64,000 nt of DNA from Paenarthrobacter aurescens TC1 (GCA_000014925.1 CP000474.1:2170001-2234000); one strand, 5' to 3'; shown: positions 34,009-43,995, numbered from the stretch's first letter. Numbers and translations are program-made. The notes: generated by a model from the letters alone, not told the origin.

Positions 34009-35211
34009 TCACGCTTTTGGCGTGCGTTGCTTGGGGTCTGCCGCTTCTGTGCGGCGCAGCAGGCGGAGTGCGAGCAACGGAAACAGGAGTACCGAGAGCA
34101 TCCCCGCACCTATGAGGGCTGAGGAGATTCCGCTGGTGATGTATCCGTGCTCCCGGCCGATGGTTGTCACAGCCACGATGATGGGCAAAGCCGTGGCTCC
34201 GAACAGCAGAAGGGCCTGTTTGTCCGCCCGCGAGGAGCCCGGGGGCGTGGCGAGCAATGACGGCACGCCACGGATGAGCAGCAGCAGCGACAGGAACAGC
34301 GGGACCATGGCCAAGGTCAGGGGGCTGGAGGTCAGGGCGCCCAGGTCGAAGTCGATGCCCGTATCGATGAAGAAGATGGGCACCAGGAAACCAAAGGCGA
34401 CGGCGTCAATTTTGGTCTCGATGACTTTCCGGTCTGCAACAGGAGCGCGTGCGATGGTGACCTTCCAGAGGACGCCTGCGGCGAATGCACCCAGCAGCAT
34501 ATCGAGTCCCAGGACCATGCTGAGCACCACCAGCGAGCTGAGAATCAGCAGGATGGACCGCATGGCGAACTGGCTGCTGGTGTGCAACGTGGCAGTGACT
34601 TGGGCATGAAACAGCGTGTGCCGTGCTTGCGAGGCAAGGTAGATGGCCACGCCGGTTAGGAGGACGAACCCCAGAAGCACTCCTGATGCCACGCCGAGTT
34701 GCTTGCCGCTGAAGAACAATGAAATGGCTATGAGCGGACCAAACTCGCCGGCCGCGCCCAGGGCGGTCGCGGCGACACCGATCGGCGACTTGGAGGCGCC
34801 GGCGTCCCGGAGGATCGGGAGCAAAGCGCCCAAAGCGGTGGAGCACAAAGCAACACCGATGATCACGGCGGCTTCAGGTGAAGGCCCCAGGACAAAACCT
34901 GCCCCGATGCCGGCGGCCAAGGAGATGACCCACCCCGCAGAGGCACGGTAAATGGGACGGCCGCGGATTGCCGCGAAGTCAATCTCGTTGCCGGCAACGA
35001 AGAACAGCATGGCAAGCCCGAAATCAGCCAACGTGTCCGTGAAGGGAGTGGACTGGACCCATCCCAGAACGCTTGGGCCGAACAGGATGCCAAGAACAAT
35101 TTCAAAGACCACAATGGGCACTTTGACCCAACGATCCAAGAGCCGTGTAGCAACGGGTGCCAGCACAGCCAACACGGCGATGAGGACCAGTGACGCGGAC
35201 AAGCCTTGCAT
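34009..35211 (-). CDS. Kef-type cation:proton antiporter
   Basis: 400 aa from the ATG at 35211, which has GGAGG 9 bases upstream; the open frame further upstream contains no membrane segment and is not used. About 12 hydrophobic segments; VVFEIVLGILFGPSVLGW and LFFVAGNEIDF are hallmarks of the CPA2 (Na+/H+ exchanger, PF00999) family, and LCSTALGALLPILRD the central helix. No TrkA-N or RCK domain follows, so it is a short stand-alone form. Likely exports K+ or Na+ in exchange for protons. Confidence 0.88.
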   Translation of the reverse strand: MQGLSASLVLIAVLAVLAPVATRLLDRWVKVPIVVFEIVLGILFGPSVLGWVQSTPFTDTLADFGLAMLFFVAGNEIDFAAIRGRPIYRASAGWVISLAAGIGAGFVLGPSPEAAVIIGVALCSTALGALLPILRDAGASKSPIGVAATALGAAGEFGPLIAISLFFSGKQLGVASGVLLGFVLLTGVAIYLASQARHTLFHAQVTATLHTSSQFAMRSILLILSSLVVLSMVLGLDMLLGAFAAGVLWKVTIARAPVADRKVIETKIDAVAFGFLVPIFFIDTGIDFDLGALTSSPLTLAMVPLFLSLLLLIRGVPSLLATPPGSSRADKQALLLFGATALPIIVAVTTIGREHGYITSGISSALIGAGMLSVLLFPLLALRLLRRTEAADPKQRTPKA

Positions 35212-35407
35212 CGGCAGTGCCTCCGGTACCTCGGCTGCTTCAAGGAAAAGTACTCCAAAGCTACCGCCACCAACCCTCGTGCGCCATAAGTCCGGCGCCC
35301 GAACTGCAGGTTCCGGGTTCCGCGGGAAACCCTGAAGCAGCATACTGATTCGAAGAAGACGCCACCGGCTCGCAGCATCCGCCGCGGTCCATGCGAAGGA
35401 GTGCATC

Positions 35408-36016
35408 GTGGGAATTCTTACCGCCAACCTGTTCATCACCCTTGACGGGGTCTACCAGGCACCCGGCGGCCCTGAGGAGGACAGGGGCGGGGGCTTCGAG
35501 TTTGGTGGCTGGCAGGCAGCATATTTTGACGATGAGACGGGCGAAGCCATTGGGGCAGGCATCGACCGCATGGATGCCCTGTTGCTGGGACGGAAAACCT
35601 ACGACATATTCGCGGGATTTTGGCCTCAGCAGAAAGACCACATTGGCGAGACCTTCAATGCCCTGCCCAAGTTTGTGGTGTCTCGAACCCTGACTCGGCC
35701 TGAATGGGAGGGGACCACGGCCTTGTCAGAGGTTTCTGAACTGGCCGAACTGAAGGAACAATTCGACGACATCCACATGTTCGGCAGCGGCCACCTCATC
35801 CGCTCGCTGCTGGAGGCCGATCTCCTCGATCGACTGAACCTTTTCCTCTACCCGCTCACCTTCGGCTCGGGAAAGCGACTGTTTGACGACGGCTCCGGCG
35901 TCCCCGCTGCTTTCAGGTTCGCCCAACCACCCGTGGCGTTCCCGAAAGGTGCCGTCCTGCTGTCCTACGAGCGTTCCGGAGAGCCGATTACGGGCATCAC
36001 CATCGGGCAAGGCTAG
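35408..36016 (+). CDS. Dihydrofolate reductase-like family protein (RibD C-terminal fold)
   Basis: 202 aa, GTG start with AAGGAG upstream. TANLFITLDGVYQAPGGPEE is the usual start; DALLLGRKTYDIFAGFWP is the nucleotide-loop region; IHMFGSGHLIRSLLEADLLD and LFLYPLTFGSGKRLFDDG close the fold. Such proteins bind NADPH but their substrates are mostly unknown. One of three members of this family in the window (also 48607-49221 and 51693-52244). Confidence 0.9.
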   Translation: MGILTANLFITLDGVYQAPGGPEEDRGGGFEFGGWQAAYFDDETGEAIGAGIDRMDALLLGRKTYDIFAGFWPQQKDHIGETFNALPKFVVSRTLTRPEWEGTTALSEVSELAELKEQFDDIHMFGSGHLIRSLLEADLLDRLNLFLYPLTFGSGKRLFDDGSGVPAAFRFAQPPVAFPKGAVLLSYERSGEPITGITIGQG

Positions 36017-36050
36017 CCACTCACCGAAATGTCGCAGATCCTGGCCCTCT

Positions 36051-37295
36051 TCAGGATCCTGGCCGGCCTGGCCACTCCTTGCCCGCCCACGGGTCATAGT
36101 CTGCGATCAACTCCTCCTGAGCCGGTCGTCGGTCTTCCGGGATGTGTTGGAGATTCACCCGCACCCGGTACCAAAGCGAACTCGATCCCCGCATCCCGTC
36201 CACCAGGACGTCGGCGGGGTGCAGGAAGGAGACAACGCCTGCGTGCCGGGACTTCCACTCCTCAAGTGCTGCCCCGGCCTCGGGCTTGGTCTTGGTCCGG
36301 GCCACCTCGATGAGGGGCATCATTGACACCCGGCGACCCGAGCCATCGCCTGCTCTGGGGGCTTTCTCGGCCGGGCCGAGCTCGGCAGCCAAGGCCAAGA
36401 GTCCATCGAGCGAACCGGGAGCTTCATCGATTCCTGCGTGAGGGTCGCCCAGATCCGAGAAACGCGCAGGTACTGTGCGGACCGTGAACTGCTCCGGCCG
36501 GGCGGAGCGCACCTCGTCCCACGTGAGCGGCGTCGAGACTCGGGCGTCGGGCCTGGAACGGACCGAGTACGCGGAAGCTACGGTGCGGTCCTTGGCGTTC
36601 TGGTTAAAGTCGACGAAGACGCTCTCACCCCGCTCCTCCTTCCACCATTTGGCCGTTGCCAGCCCCGGAGCACGGTTCTCCACTTCGCGGGCAAGGGTCT
36701 CCGCGGCGAGGCGCACATCCCGGTAAGACCACTGCGGCGTGATGCGAACCAGAATGTGAAGACCGCGGGAGCCACTCGTCTTTGGCCAGCCCACCAGCCC
36801 GACGTCGTCCAGCACTTCTTGTGCCACATACGCGGTGTCCACGATCCGGGACCAGTCGACGCCGGGCATCGGGTCCAGGTCCACCCGAAGTTCGTCCGGA
36901 TGGTCGAGGTCCTCCGCGCGTACGGGGTGCGGGTTGAGATCCAGGCACCCCAGATTCACCACCCACGCGAGGCCTGCCGCATCGCGGATGACTGTTTCCT
37001 CGGCGGAGGTACCGGACGAGTAGTGGAGAGTTGCCGTGTCAATGAAGTCGGGGTGGTTTTCGGGCACGCGTTTCTGGAAGAACGGTTCAGCATCGATGCC
37101 CTTGGGGAAGCGTTTGAGCACCATGGGGCGGCCGCCCGCGCCGCGCAGCGCACCGTCCGCGACTGCGAGGTAGTAGTTCACAAGATCCAGCTTGGTCAGC
37201 CCGGGCTCGGGAAACACCACTTTGTCCGGGTTGGAGATGCGGACCTCGTTGCCGGCGATGTCGAGGATCTCAGCCGGGGACTTCGACGGGTTCAT
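36051..37295 (-). CDS. LigD-type DNA polymerase domain protein (NHEJ)
   Basis: 414 aa, primase-superfamily polymerase domain (LigD_Pol). LTKLDLVNYYLAVADG and VLKRFPKGIDAEPFFQKR are typical, with catalytic Asp pair in ELRVDLDPMPGV and KTSGSRGLHILVRI. In mycobacteria the same domain is fused to ligase and nuclease and fills gaps in non-homologous end joining. Here it stands alone with about 110 extra C-terminal residues; no ligase or Ku gene is nearby in this window. Confidence 0.9.
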   Translation of the reverse strand: MNPSKSPAEILDIAGNEVRISNPDKVVFPEPGLTKLDLVNYYLAVADGALRGAGGRPMVLKRFPKGIDAEPFFQKRVPENHPDFIDTATLHYSSGTSAEETVIRDAAGLAWVVNLGCLDLNPHPVRAEDLDHPDELRVDLDPMPGVDWSRIVDTAYVAQEVLDDVGLVGWPKTSGSRGLHILVRITPQWSYRDVRLAAETLAREVENRAPGLATAKWWKEERGESVFVDFNQNAKDRTVASAYSVRSRPDARVSTPLTWDEVRSARPEQFTVRTVPARFSDLGDPHAGIDEAPGSLDGLLALAAELGPAEKAPRAGDGSGRRVSMMPLIEVARTKTKPEAGAALEEWKSRHAGVVSFLHPADVLVDGMRGSSSLWYRVRVNLQHIPEDRRPAQEELIADYDPWAGKEWPGRPGS

Positions 37296-37450
37296 GCGGC
37301 CACGCTAGCAATGAACAGCCCTCCCAGCCAGAGTCGCGGCGGGGAAAAGCATGGAAAGCCCATTGGCGTGAAGCGCTGAATTCCGCAACTGGCTTTAAAA
37401 ATATAAGTGGGTATGGTGTTGTCATATCCAAAATACTGAAGGAGCCTAAA

Positions 37451-37585
37451 ATGTCTGGGAAGTCACCCAACAGTGCCAAGTCGAAGAAGTCTGGAAAAAC
37501 CATTCTGGAAAAGAGGGCCGAAAAGAGGGCAAAGGCTGAGGGCAATGTGAATCTCTTCTCGAAACCCAGGAAAAACCAGCGCTAG
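37451..37585 (+). CDS. Small, very basic protein of unknown function
   Basis: 44 aa, found by reading the frame directly: MSGKSPNSAKSKKSGKTILE, then KRAEKRAKAE and a Lys/Arg-rich end. AAGGAG lies 6 bases before the ATG. About one third of residues are Lys or Arg and there is no hydrophobic segment. The preceding 60 bases are unusually AT-rich (AAAAATATAA), fitting a promoter. No function can be assigned; nucleic-acid or ribosome binding is only a guess from charge. Confidence 0.7.
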   Translation: MSGKSPNSAKSKKSGKTILEKRAEKRAKAEGNVNLFSKPRKNQR

Positions 37586-37705
37586 CGTTCGGAAGCGTCG
37601 GCCCGCTGAAGTCGTTCGGTGCATTCGCCCACGTAGTGCCGCCAGCCGGCACCATGTGTCGCGGAAAAGGAAAGCCGACAGTGTAAAGAAACGGAAATTC
37701 AAGCT

Positions 37706-38056
37706 ATGCGTTATCTAATGAGCGCTCTCATTATCCCGGCACGCCTTCATGAGTGTATTCGCGTGGAGGAGATTGAGCCGGTTATGGAAGTTCAACAATC
37801 CCTGGTGGAAGGGAACGTTGAAGCAATAACGGGCCATGGATGGCACGTTCTTCTAAATGACGAAGCGATACACATTCCTTTGCCACCGAACCCTCGGGCT
37901 GAGGTCTTGATTCGTGAAGCAGGCACTCCTGTCGAAGACACCGTCTGCGGCACTGCGGTTTTCCTCGGTCACGGAACCGGCGGTGATGACCAAGATGTCC
38001 CGAGCCATCTGTTGAGCCTGGCGGAGCGCCTGTTCGAGACTCGGCTGGCAGCTTAA
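37706..38056 (+). CDS. DUF3846-like hypothetical protein
   Basis: 116 aa; an ATG at 37718 would give a start MSALIIPARLHECIRV that fits better as a domain start. The pattern (IPA...VEEIEP...LVEGNVEAI...LPPNPRAEVL...GTAVFLGHG) resembles DUF3846, small proteins common on phages and plasmids as well as chromosomes. Function unknown. With the small basic gene before it, it sits in a short stretch of less GC-rich sequence between housekeeping genes. Confidence 0.72.
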   Translation: MRYLMSALIIPARLHECIRVEEIEPVMEVQQSLVEGNVEAITGHGWHVLLNDEAIHIPLPPNPRAEVLIREAGTPVEDTVCGTAVFLGHGTGGDDQDVPSHLLSLAERLFETRLAA

Positions 38057-38143
38057 GCAGCAGCCGTTCCCAGCCGGGGCCGGGGCGGGCCGACTATATT
38101 GGCCCTGTCAGCCCACCACCACCACTGAGGGAGCCTGCACACT

Positions 38144-39892
38144 ATGGCCAAGGAACTTGCCACCCAACTTATCGAACAACTCCAGGCTGCCGGTGTGCAG
38201 CGGATCTACGGAATCGTTGGCGACAGCCTTAATCCGATCGTGGATGCTGTCCGGCAAACAGGAGGCTCAAAGAAGGGCGGCATCGACTGGATCCATGTCC
38301 GCCACGAGGAAGCTGCCGCATTTGCTGCCGCTGCAGAGGCCCAATTGACGGGAAAGTTGGCTGTTTGCGCGGGCTCATGCGGGCCCGGCAATCTGCACCT
38401 GATCAATGGACTGTACGACGCCAACCGTACCGGGGCCCCGGTGCTCGCCATCGCTTCCCACATTCCCAGCAAGCAGATTGGCAGCGGCTTCTTCCAGGAA
38501 ACCCATCCGGACCGCCTCTTCAACGAATGCTCGGTGTATTCGGAGATGATCAGTACCGCCGAGCAAGCGCCGCGGGTCATGCACAGCGCCATCCAGAGCG
38601 CAGTTGCACTGAGGGGAGTGGCAGTCGTGACGCTTCCGGGCGACATTGCCGGGCTTGAGGCAACCGCGCCAACCCCGCTGCCGGCAACGTTCAGGCCCGC
38701 CACAGTGGTTCCGGATTCGGCCAGCGTCCGCGAACTGGCCGACGCCATTAACGACGCAGCTAAGGTGGCCATTTTCGCCGGCGCCGGCGTCGAAGGCGCC
38801 CATGACGAGTTGATCGCACTGGCAGAACGGGTCAACGCACCCATCGGCCACTCCCTGAGAGGGAAGGACTTCGTCCAATACGACAACCCCTTCGACATCG
38901 GCATGACCGGGCTCCTCGGCTATGGAGCGGCCGCCGAGGGCATCGAAGACGCAGACCTGTTGATCCTGCTCGGCACCGACTTTCCCTATGACCAGTTCCT
39001 GCCGGACACCCGGACGGCCCAGGTTGACCGTGCGGCACAGCGGCTGGGGAGGCGGACCGACGTCGACATTGCAGTCCATGGTGACGTACTGCCAACCTTG
39101 AGGTCTCTACTGCCGTTGGTGACGCCGAAGAAGAACCGACGGTTCCTTGACCAGATGCTGAAGAAGCATGACCGCCTGATGAACAAAGCCGTGGGCGCCT
39201 ACACGCGGAAAGTGGAGAAGAAGCAGCCCATCCACCCCGAGTACGCCGCCTCCCTGCTGGACCAGGTGGCAGCCGAAGACGCCATCTTCACAGCCGATAC
39301 CGGCATGTGCAACGTTTGGACTGCGCGCTACATCAACCCGTTGGGAACCCGTCGTCTTATTGGTTCCTACCTCCACGGTTCCATGGCCAACGCCCTTCCG
39401 CACGCCATCGGGGCGCAGGTGGCCTACCCGGGGCGACAAGTAGTGTCTGTATCCGGCGACGGCGGCCTGTCCATGTTGCTGGGGGAGCTCATCACGGTGG
39501 CCGCGCACCAACTACCCGTGAATGTGGTGGTCTTCAACAACTCCACGCTGGGCATGGTGAAGCTCGAAATGCTGGTGGACGGGCTACCCGACTTCGGCGT
39601 GGACGTCCCTGACGCCAACTACGCTGCGGTGGCCAAGGCCCTGGGTTTCCATGCCGTTCGGGTCACGGATCCGGCGGACATCGAGGCAGCGTACCGGGCG
39701 GCATTCGCGCATCCCGGCCCGTCCTTGGTGGAGCTCATCACTGACCCCAACGCCCTGTCCATTCCGCCAAAGATTTCGGGTTCGCAGGTCATTGGATTCG
39801 CAACGGCCATGTCCAAAGTGGTCCTGAACCGCGGTGCCGGGGAGGCTGTCAGCATGGCACGAAGCAACCTGCGCAACATTCCCCGGCGGTAG
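38144..39892 (+). CDS. poxB: Pyruvate dehydrogenase (quinone) / pyruvate oxidase PoxB
   Basis: 582 aa thiamine-diphosphate flavoenzyme that oxidises pyruvate to acetate and CO2 and reduces membrane quinone. N-terminal ThDP domain with RIYGIVGDSLNPIVDAV and WIHVRHEEAAAFAA (activating Glu); central FAD domain; C-terminal VSGDGGLSMLLGELITVA ending in FNNSTLGMVKLEM, the ThDP-magnesium motif. Length matches PoxB. GAGGGAG precedes the ATG. The stop is next to the stop of the convergent UvrA-like gene (1 base apart). Confidence 0.94.
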   Translation: MAKELATQLIEQLQAAGVQRIYGIVGDSLNPIVDAVRQTGGSKKGGIDWIHVRHEEAAAFAAAAEAQLTGKLAVCAGSCGPGNLHLINGLYDANRTGAPVLAIASHIPSKQIGSGFFQETHPDRLFNECSVYSEMISTAEQAPRVMHSAIQSAVALRGVAVVTLPGDIAGLEATAPTPLPATFRPATVVPDSASVRELADAINDAAKVAIFAGAGVEGAHDELIALAERVNAPIGHSLRGKDFVQYDNPFDIGMTGLLGYGAAAEGIEDADLLILLGTDFPYDQFLPDTRTAQVDRAAQRLGRRTDVDIAVHGDVLPTLRSLLPLVTPKKNRRFLDQMLKKHDRLMNKAVGAYTRKVEKKQPIHPEYAASLLDQVAAEDAIFTADTGMCNVWTARYINPLGTRRLIGSYLHGSMANALPHAIGAQVAYPGRQVVSVSGDGGLSMLLGELITVAAHQLPVNVVVFNNSTLGMVKLEMLVDGLPDFGVDVPDANYAAVAKALGFHAVRVTDPADIEAAYRAAFAHPGPSLVELITDPNALSIPPKISGSQVIGFATAMSKVVLNRGAGEAVSMARSNLRNIPRR

Positions 39893-39893
39893 G

Positions 39894-42482
39894 CTACCGC
39901 CCGCAGGCGGCGGCGAGGTACGGTGCTGTCCGGCTTGTTCGGGAACCCGCGACGACGGCCGGCGGGCCGGCGACGATGATCTCGCCGCCGGCATCGCCGC
40001 CGTCGGGACCCAGATCGATCACCCAGTCGGCCCCTGCCACGACGTCCATCTCATGTTCCACCACGATGACGGTGTTACCGGCATCCACCAGCCTGTGCAA
40101 CTGGGCCATCAGGAGTTGGACGTCGGCAGGATGCAACCCTGTGGTGGGCTCGTCCAGCAGATAGAGGGTGTGGCCGCGCTGGACGCGCTGCAGTTCCGTG
40201 GCGAGTTTGATGCGTTGTGCTTCGCCGCCGGAAAGCTCCGTGGCAGGCTGGCCCAGGCGGAGGTAGCCCAAGCCCACTTCGCGAAGCGTTTGGAGGCTGC
40301 GGGCAACGCCGGGAAGATCAGCCAGGAACTCGGACGCTGCATTCACGGTCATGCCCAGGACGTCGGCAATGGTCCGTCCGCGGTAGGTGACCTCCAAGGT
40401 TTCGGGATTGAACCGAGAGCCGTTGCATTCGGGGCAGGGGCCGTAACTCCCCGGCAGGAACAGCAGTTCCACCGCGACAAACCCTTCTCCCTGACAGGCT
40501 TCGCAGCGGCCTCCGGCCACGTTGAAGGAGAACCGGCCAGCGCCGAAGCCCCGGGAACGGGCGCCTTCAGTGGCGGCAAACTCTTTCCGGACACCGTCGA
40601 AGAGCCCTGTGTAGGTGGCCAGGTTGGAGCGAGGGGTCCGGCCGATGGGCTTTTGGTCCACCTTGACCAGGCGATCGAGCTGGTGGAGCCCGGATACCAA
40701 TCCCACAGCGGCTGGCGTGTGAGGAGTGTCTGTGCGTGCGATGTCCGGGTCGAGAGTTTCCGGATGCAGTTCGGTCCCCACCACCTCGGCCAGAACGTGG
40801 CTGACCAGAGTGGACTTGCCAGAGCCCGACACACCTGTCACGGCTGTCAGCACGCCCAGCGGGAACTCGGCCTGTAGCTCGCGAAGATTGTGTCTGTTGA
40901 TGTTCTGGAGCTTGAGCCACTCTTTCGGGGGCCGGGGAGATGCAGGGCCCTTCCCGGCGGTGACCAAATCGTCGTCGTGCGTTTTCTCTGAACCAACGGA
41001 TCGCGAGCGGTTATCGGGGAACAGGAAGGGTCGCGTGATGGAATCCTGCACATCCGCCAGCCCGCCCACGGGACCGCTGTAGAGCACCTGTCCGCCGCCC
41101 TCACCCGCGTGCGGTCCAACATCCACCAACCAATCGGCAGCCCTGACGAAATCCATATTGTGTTCCACCACGAACACTGAGTTGCCGGACCGCTTCAGCT
41201 GCTCCAGCACCGCGAGGAGAGGCTCGGCATCGGCCGGGTGTAGTCCGGCAGATGGCTCGTCAAGGACGTAGATGACGCCGAAAAGCCCTGAACGGAGCTG
41301 CGTGGCGATACGAAGCCTCTGCATCTCGCCGGGGGAGAGAGTAGGGGTGGGGCGCCCCAACGCGAGGTAACCCAAGCCCAGATCCAGGAGTACCGTGACC
41401 CGGCTCAGCAGGTCCCGGGTGATGGCGACGGCTACCTCGTTGCCTTCACCGGAGGTCTGGGTGCGCGAGGCGGTGCCGGCCGCAGTCAATTCCGTGGTGG
41501 GGCGGATGATGTTGGCAAGCTCGGTCATTTGCATCGCATTGAGTTCGGCTATGGTTTTGCCGGCGAACGTGACGGCGAGTGCTTCCGGCCGCAGCCCACT
41601 GCCACCGCACTGCGGGCACCGCCCCGTTTCCATGAATCGCAGCACCCTGTCACGCATGGTGGTGCTCTTGGAGTCGGCCAGAGTGTGGAGGACGTAGCTC
41701 TTGGCACTCCAAAACCGGCCCTTGTAAGGCTTGGCCACGCGATCCCGTTGGGGCGTCACTTCCACTACAGGCTGCTCGTCCGTGAAGAGGATCCAGTCGC
41801 GATCCTTCTTGGGCAGCTTTCGCCATGGTGTGTCCACGTCGTAGCCCAAGTGAGTGAGGATGTCGCGGAGATTCTTTCCTTGCCACGCTCCGGGCCATGC
41901 AGCGATCGCACCATCGCGGATACTGAGGGACGGATCGGGAACCAAGGATTCTTCGGTGCCTGTGTGGGCGACACCCAGTCCATGGCACTCCGGGCAAGCA
42001 CCGGCGGCTGTGTTGGGAGAGAAAGCGTCGGAGTCCAGCTGCCGGGCGCCTTCCGGATAGCTGCCCGCACGCGAGAAGAGCATCCGCAGCGAGTTGGACA
42101 GCGTCGTCAGCGTGCCAACGCTGGAACGGGCGGTGGCTGTGCCCCGACGTTGTTGGAGTGCGACGGCGGGCGGCAGCCCGGTGATTGACTCCACCTTGGG
42201 GTTGTGGCCCTGTTGGATCAGGCGCCGGGCGTAGGGGGCCACGGATTCGAAGTAGCGGCGCTGGGCTTCGGCAAAAATGGTGCCGAACGCCAGGGACGAC
42301 TTTCCGGAGCCCGAGACTCCGGTGAACGCGACGATTGCATCGCGGGGTACGTCCACGTCCACGTTGCAGAGGTTGTTCTCGCGGGCACCACGGACCCTGA
42401 CGAAGCCATCCTCGGCCTCGGCAAACTGTGGTGTTGGCTGGTCGGAATCGGGCTGCCGGGCAATTGTCAGTTTACTGTCCAT
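39894..42482 (-). CDS. UvrA2-like excinuclease ABC subunit A homologue
   Basis: 862 aa from the ATG at 42482. Two ABC ATPase halves: Walker [14 protein letters not shown] near residue 55 with signature [15 protein letters not shown], and [15 protein letters not shown] with signature [16 protein letters not shown] zinc module (CEACQGEGF and CPECNG) precedes the second signature. It is about 90 residues shorter than standard UvrA and probably lacks the UvrB-binding domain, as in the UvrA2/drug-resistance class. Those proteins are linked to DNA-intercalating antibiotic tolerance. Confidence 0.9.
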   Translation of the reverse strand: MDSKLTIARQPDSDQPTPQFAEAEDGFVRVRGARENNLCNVDVDVPRDAIVAFTGVSGSGKSSLAFGTIFAEAQRRYFESVAPYARRLIQQGHNPKVESITGLPPAVALQQRRGTATARSSVGTLTTLSNSLRMLFSRAGSYPEGARQLDSDAFSPNTAAGACPECHGLGVAHTGTEESLVPDPSLSIRDGAIAAWPGAWQGKNLRDILTHLGYDVDTPWRKLPKKDRDWILFTDEQPVVEVTPQRDRVAKPYKGRFWSAKSYVLHTLADSKSTTMRDRVLRFMETGRCPQCGGSGLRPEALAVTFAGKTIAELNAMQMTELANIIRPTTELTAAGTASRTQTSGEGNEVAVAITRDLLSRVTVLLDLGLGYLALGRPTPTLSPGEMQRLRIATQLRSGLFGVIYVLDEPSAGLHPADAEPLLAVLEQLKRSGNSVFVVEHNMDFVRAADWLVDVGPHAGEGGGQVLYSGPVGGLADVQDSITRPFLFPDNRSRSVGSEKTHDDDLVTAGKGPASPRPPKEWLKLQNINRHNLRELQAEFPLGVLTAVTGVSGSGKSTLVSHVLAEVVGTELHPETLDPDIARTDTPHTPAAVGLVSGLHQLDRLVKVDQKPIGRTPRSNLATYTGLFDGVRKEFAATEGARSRGFGAGRFSFNVAGGRCEACQGEGFVAVELLFLPGSYGPCPECNGSRFNPETLEVTYRGRTIADVLGMTVNAASEFLADLPGVARSLQTLREVGLGYLRLGQPATELSGGEAQRIKLATELQRVQRGHTLYLLDEPTTGLHPADVQLLMAQLHRLVDAGNTVIVVEHEMDVVAGADWVIDLGPDGGDAGGEIIVAGPPAVVAGSRTSRTAPYLAAACGR

Positions 42483-42629
42483 TGATACGACTCTATCGTT
42501 CCGGACCCGGCGCGCTGTACGACGAATCGGTGGACATGGGCGAGTATCTTCAGGCATTCATGAACCTGATCAAGAAGGCCTGATCCAAGAATGATAAAGC
42601 CGTGGTGTTATCCGGTCCCCGAGAGGACA

Positions 42630-43055
42630 ATGCGGTTCATGGCTGAACAAATCCTCGGGGACCAGGGCGTTCAAGAACAAGGCGGCAATGAGAACGTGGT
42701 CAAGCGGTTAATCGACTGCATCAACGATCGCCGGATCGAGGTTATGGATGAGCTCTTCCATGACGACGCCGTGATGCACTGGCCTCAGTCCGGCGAGCTT
42801 GTTCGCGGCGCAGAGAACCGGCGGGGCATCTACAACGCCTTTCCGCAGCTCCCCACCATCACGCCGCGTCGCCTGCTCAGCGACGGCAATCTGGTGGTCG
42901 CTGAGGCACGGCTGGACTACGGTGGACCCACCTTTGAGACGGTCTTCATCTTTGAATTTCGCGACGGCAAGATCGCCAAGGAGACAGCATACTGGAGTGA
43001 GGCCTTTCCGGCTCCGGAATGGCGTTCGCAGTGGGTTGAGATCAGCAGTTCTTAG
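42630..43055 (+). CDS. SnoaL-like / NTF2-fold protein
   Basis: 141 aa from the ATG at 42630 (an ATG at 42639 is equally possible; the GAGAGG site lies between the two optimal spacings). The sequence NENVVKRLIDCINDRRIEVM, DELFHDDAVMHWP and FIFEFRDGKIAKETAYWSEA is the classic SnoaL-like pattern: a cone-shaped fold with a polar pocket. These proteins are small isomerases, hydrolases or binding proteins; no specific role can be given. The stop overlaps the stop of the convergent RidA-like gene. Confidence 0.82.
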   Translation: MRFMAEQILGDQGVQEQGGNENVVKRLIDCINDRRIEVMDELFHDDAVMHWPQSGELVRGAENRRGIYNAFPQLPTITPRRLLSDGNLVVAEARLDYGGPTFETVFIFEFRDGKIAKETAYWSEAFPAPEWRSQWVEISSS

Positions 43056-43456
43056 GGGCGCTCGACGGCGGCCACCGCACTGATCTCCACCAAGGCCCCT
43101 GGTACGCCTAGTCCCGCCACAAACGCTGCGGTCACCAAGGGCGGTTCGTCGGATGCGAGCTTGGCAGCAATGGCTCCGTACCCGGCTGAGAGGTCGGCTC
43201 CGTCGACGAAGAGTACGGTCCACTGAATGACATCTCCGAGTGTTGCTCCTACGGCCTCCAATGCTGTCTTGGCGTTGTCCAGGGCGCGTGCAGACTGAAC
43301 AGCCGCATCGCCTTCCCCGATGAGTGCACCCTGTGCGTCCACGGCGTTCTGCCCGCCGACGTAAATGGTGGTGGCGCCGGGAGGAACAACGGCGACGTGG
43401 CTGAAGGCAGGACTGGTCACGAGCCCGTCCGGACGGATGCGTTGAATGGGTGACAT
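43052..43456 (-). CDS. RidA family protein
   Basis: 134 aa, YjgF/YER057c/UK114 fold: YVGGQNAVDAQGALIGEGDA is the diagnostic first half; PPLVTAAFVAGLGVPGALVEISAVAAVE the second, split here across the trimer interface. The Arg that binds the imine in true RidA enzymes is not visible at the matching position (PPLVTAAF), so deamination of 2-aminoacrylate is not assured. It may belong to a divergent Rid subgroup. Confidence 0.88.
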   Translation of the reverse strand: MSPIQRIRPDGLVTSPAFSHVAVVPPGATTIYVGGQNAVDAQGALIGEGDAAVQSARALDNAKTALEAVGATLGDVIQWTVLFVDGADLSAGYGAIAAKLASDEPPLVTAAFVAGLGVPGALVEISAVAAVERP

Positions 43457-43502
43457 GACTGTATGGTCTCACCAGCGGCCGTCAGCTAACAGGGGATGAA
43501 GC

Positions 43503-43922
43503 CTACTCCGCGGCTGGTCGGCGTCGTTGCTGCTTGGTCGCTGATCTGAGTTCTTTTGCTGCACGGTGGCGTCGGGCGGAACCGCGCGTCGGCTTGGAGG
43601 CGCGGCGGACGGTCTCCGGAACGAGGCCTGCCCTGATGAGTTCGGCGAGCTTGGCCACAGCGATGTCGCGATTCCGTAGTTGGGATCGCTCCTCCGACGC
43701 GGTCACGGTAATCACCCCAGCGACGAGCCGGCGTCCGAGGCGTGTGAGCAGCAACTGCCGCTGCTCATCTGTCAGACTCGCCGATCCGGCGACACTCCAC
43801 ATCAACTCCGCACGACTGTCGGTGGTATTCACGTGCTGACCGCCGGGTCCGGACGAACGGGAGAATCGCCAGCTGAGTTCCGCGGCGGGGATCGTCAGCG
43901 AGGGCGAGATTTCCAGGTCCAT
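43503..43922 (-). CDS. arfB: Alternative ribosome-rescue factor ArfB (peptidyl-tRNA hydrolase)
   Basis: 139 aa. The GGQ catalytic loop is in FSRSSGPGGQHVNTTDSRAE, as in class I release factors, followed by a basic C-terminal tail (RGSARRHRAAKELR) that enters the empty mRNA channel of stalled ribosomes. It releases nascent chains from non-stop ribosomes. Length and architecture match ArfB/YaeJ. It is divergent from the iron-uptake operon. Confidence 0.93.
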   Translation of the reverse strand: MDLEISPSLTIPAAELSWRFSRSSGPGGQHVNTTDSRAELMWSVAGSASLTDEQRQLLLTRLGRRLVAGVITVTASEERSQLRNRDIAVAKLAELIRAGLVPETVRRASKPTRGSARRHRAAKELRSATKQQRRRPAAE

Positions 43923-43995
43923 GAATCAAGCGTCGCACGTCATGGGCGCTCCCGCGGGCAGGTCCTGAGTGACATTTACTGACACGTTTCGGGAA

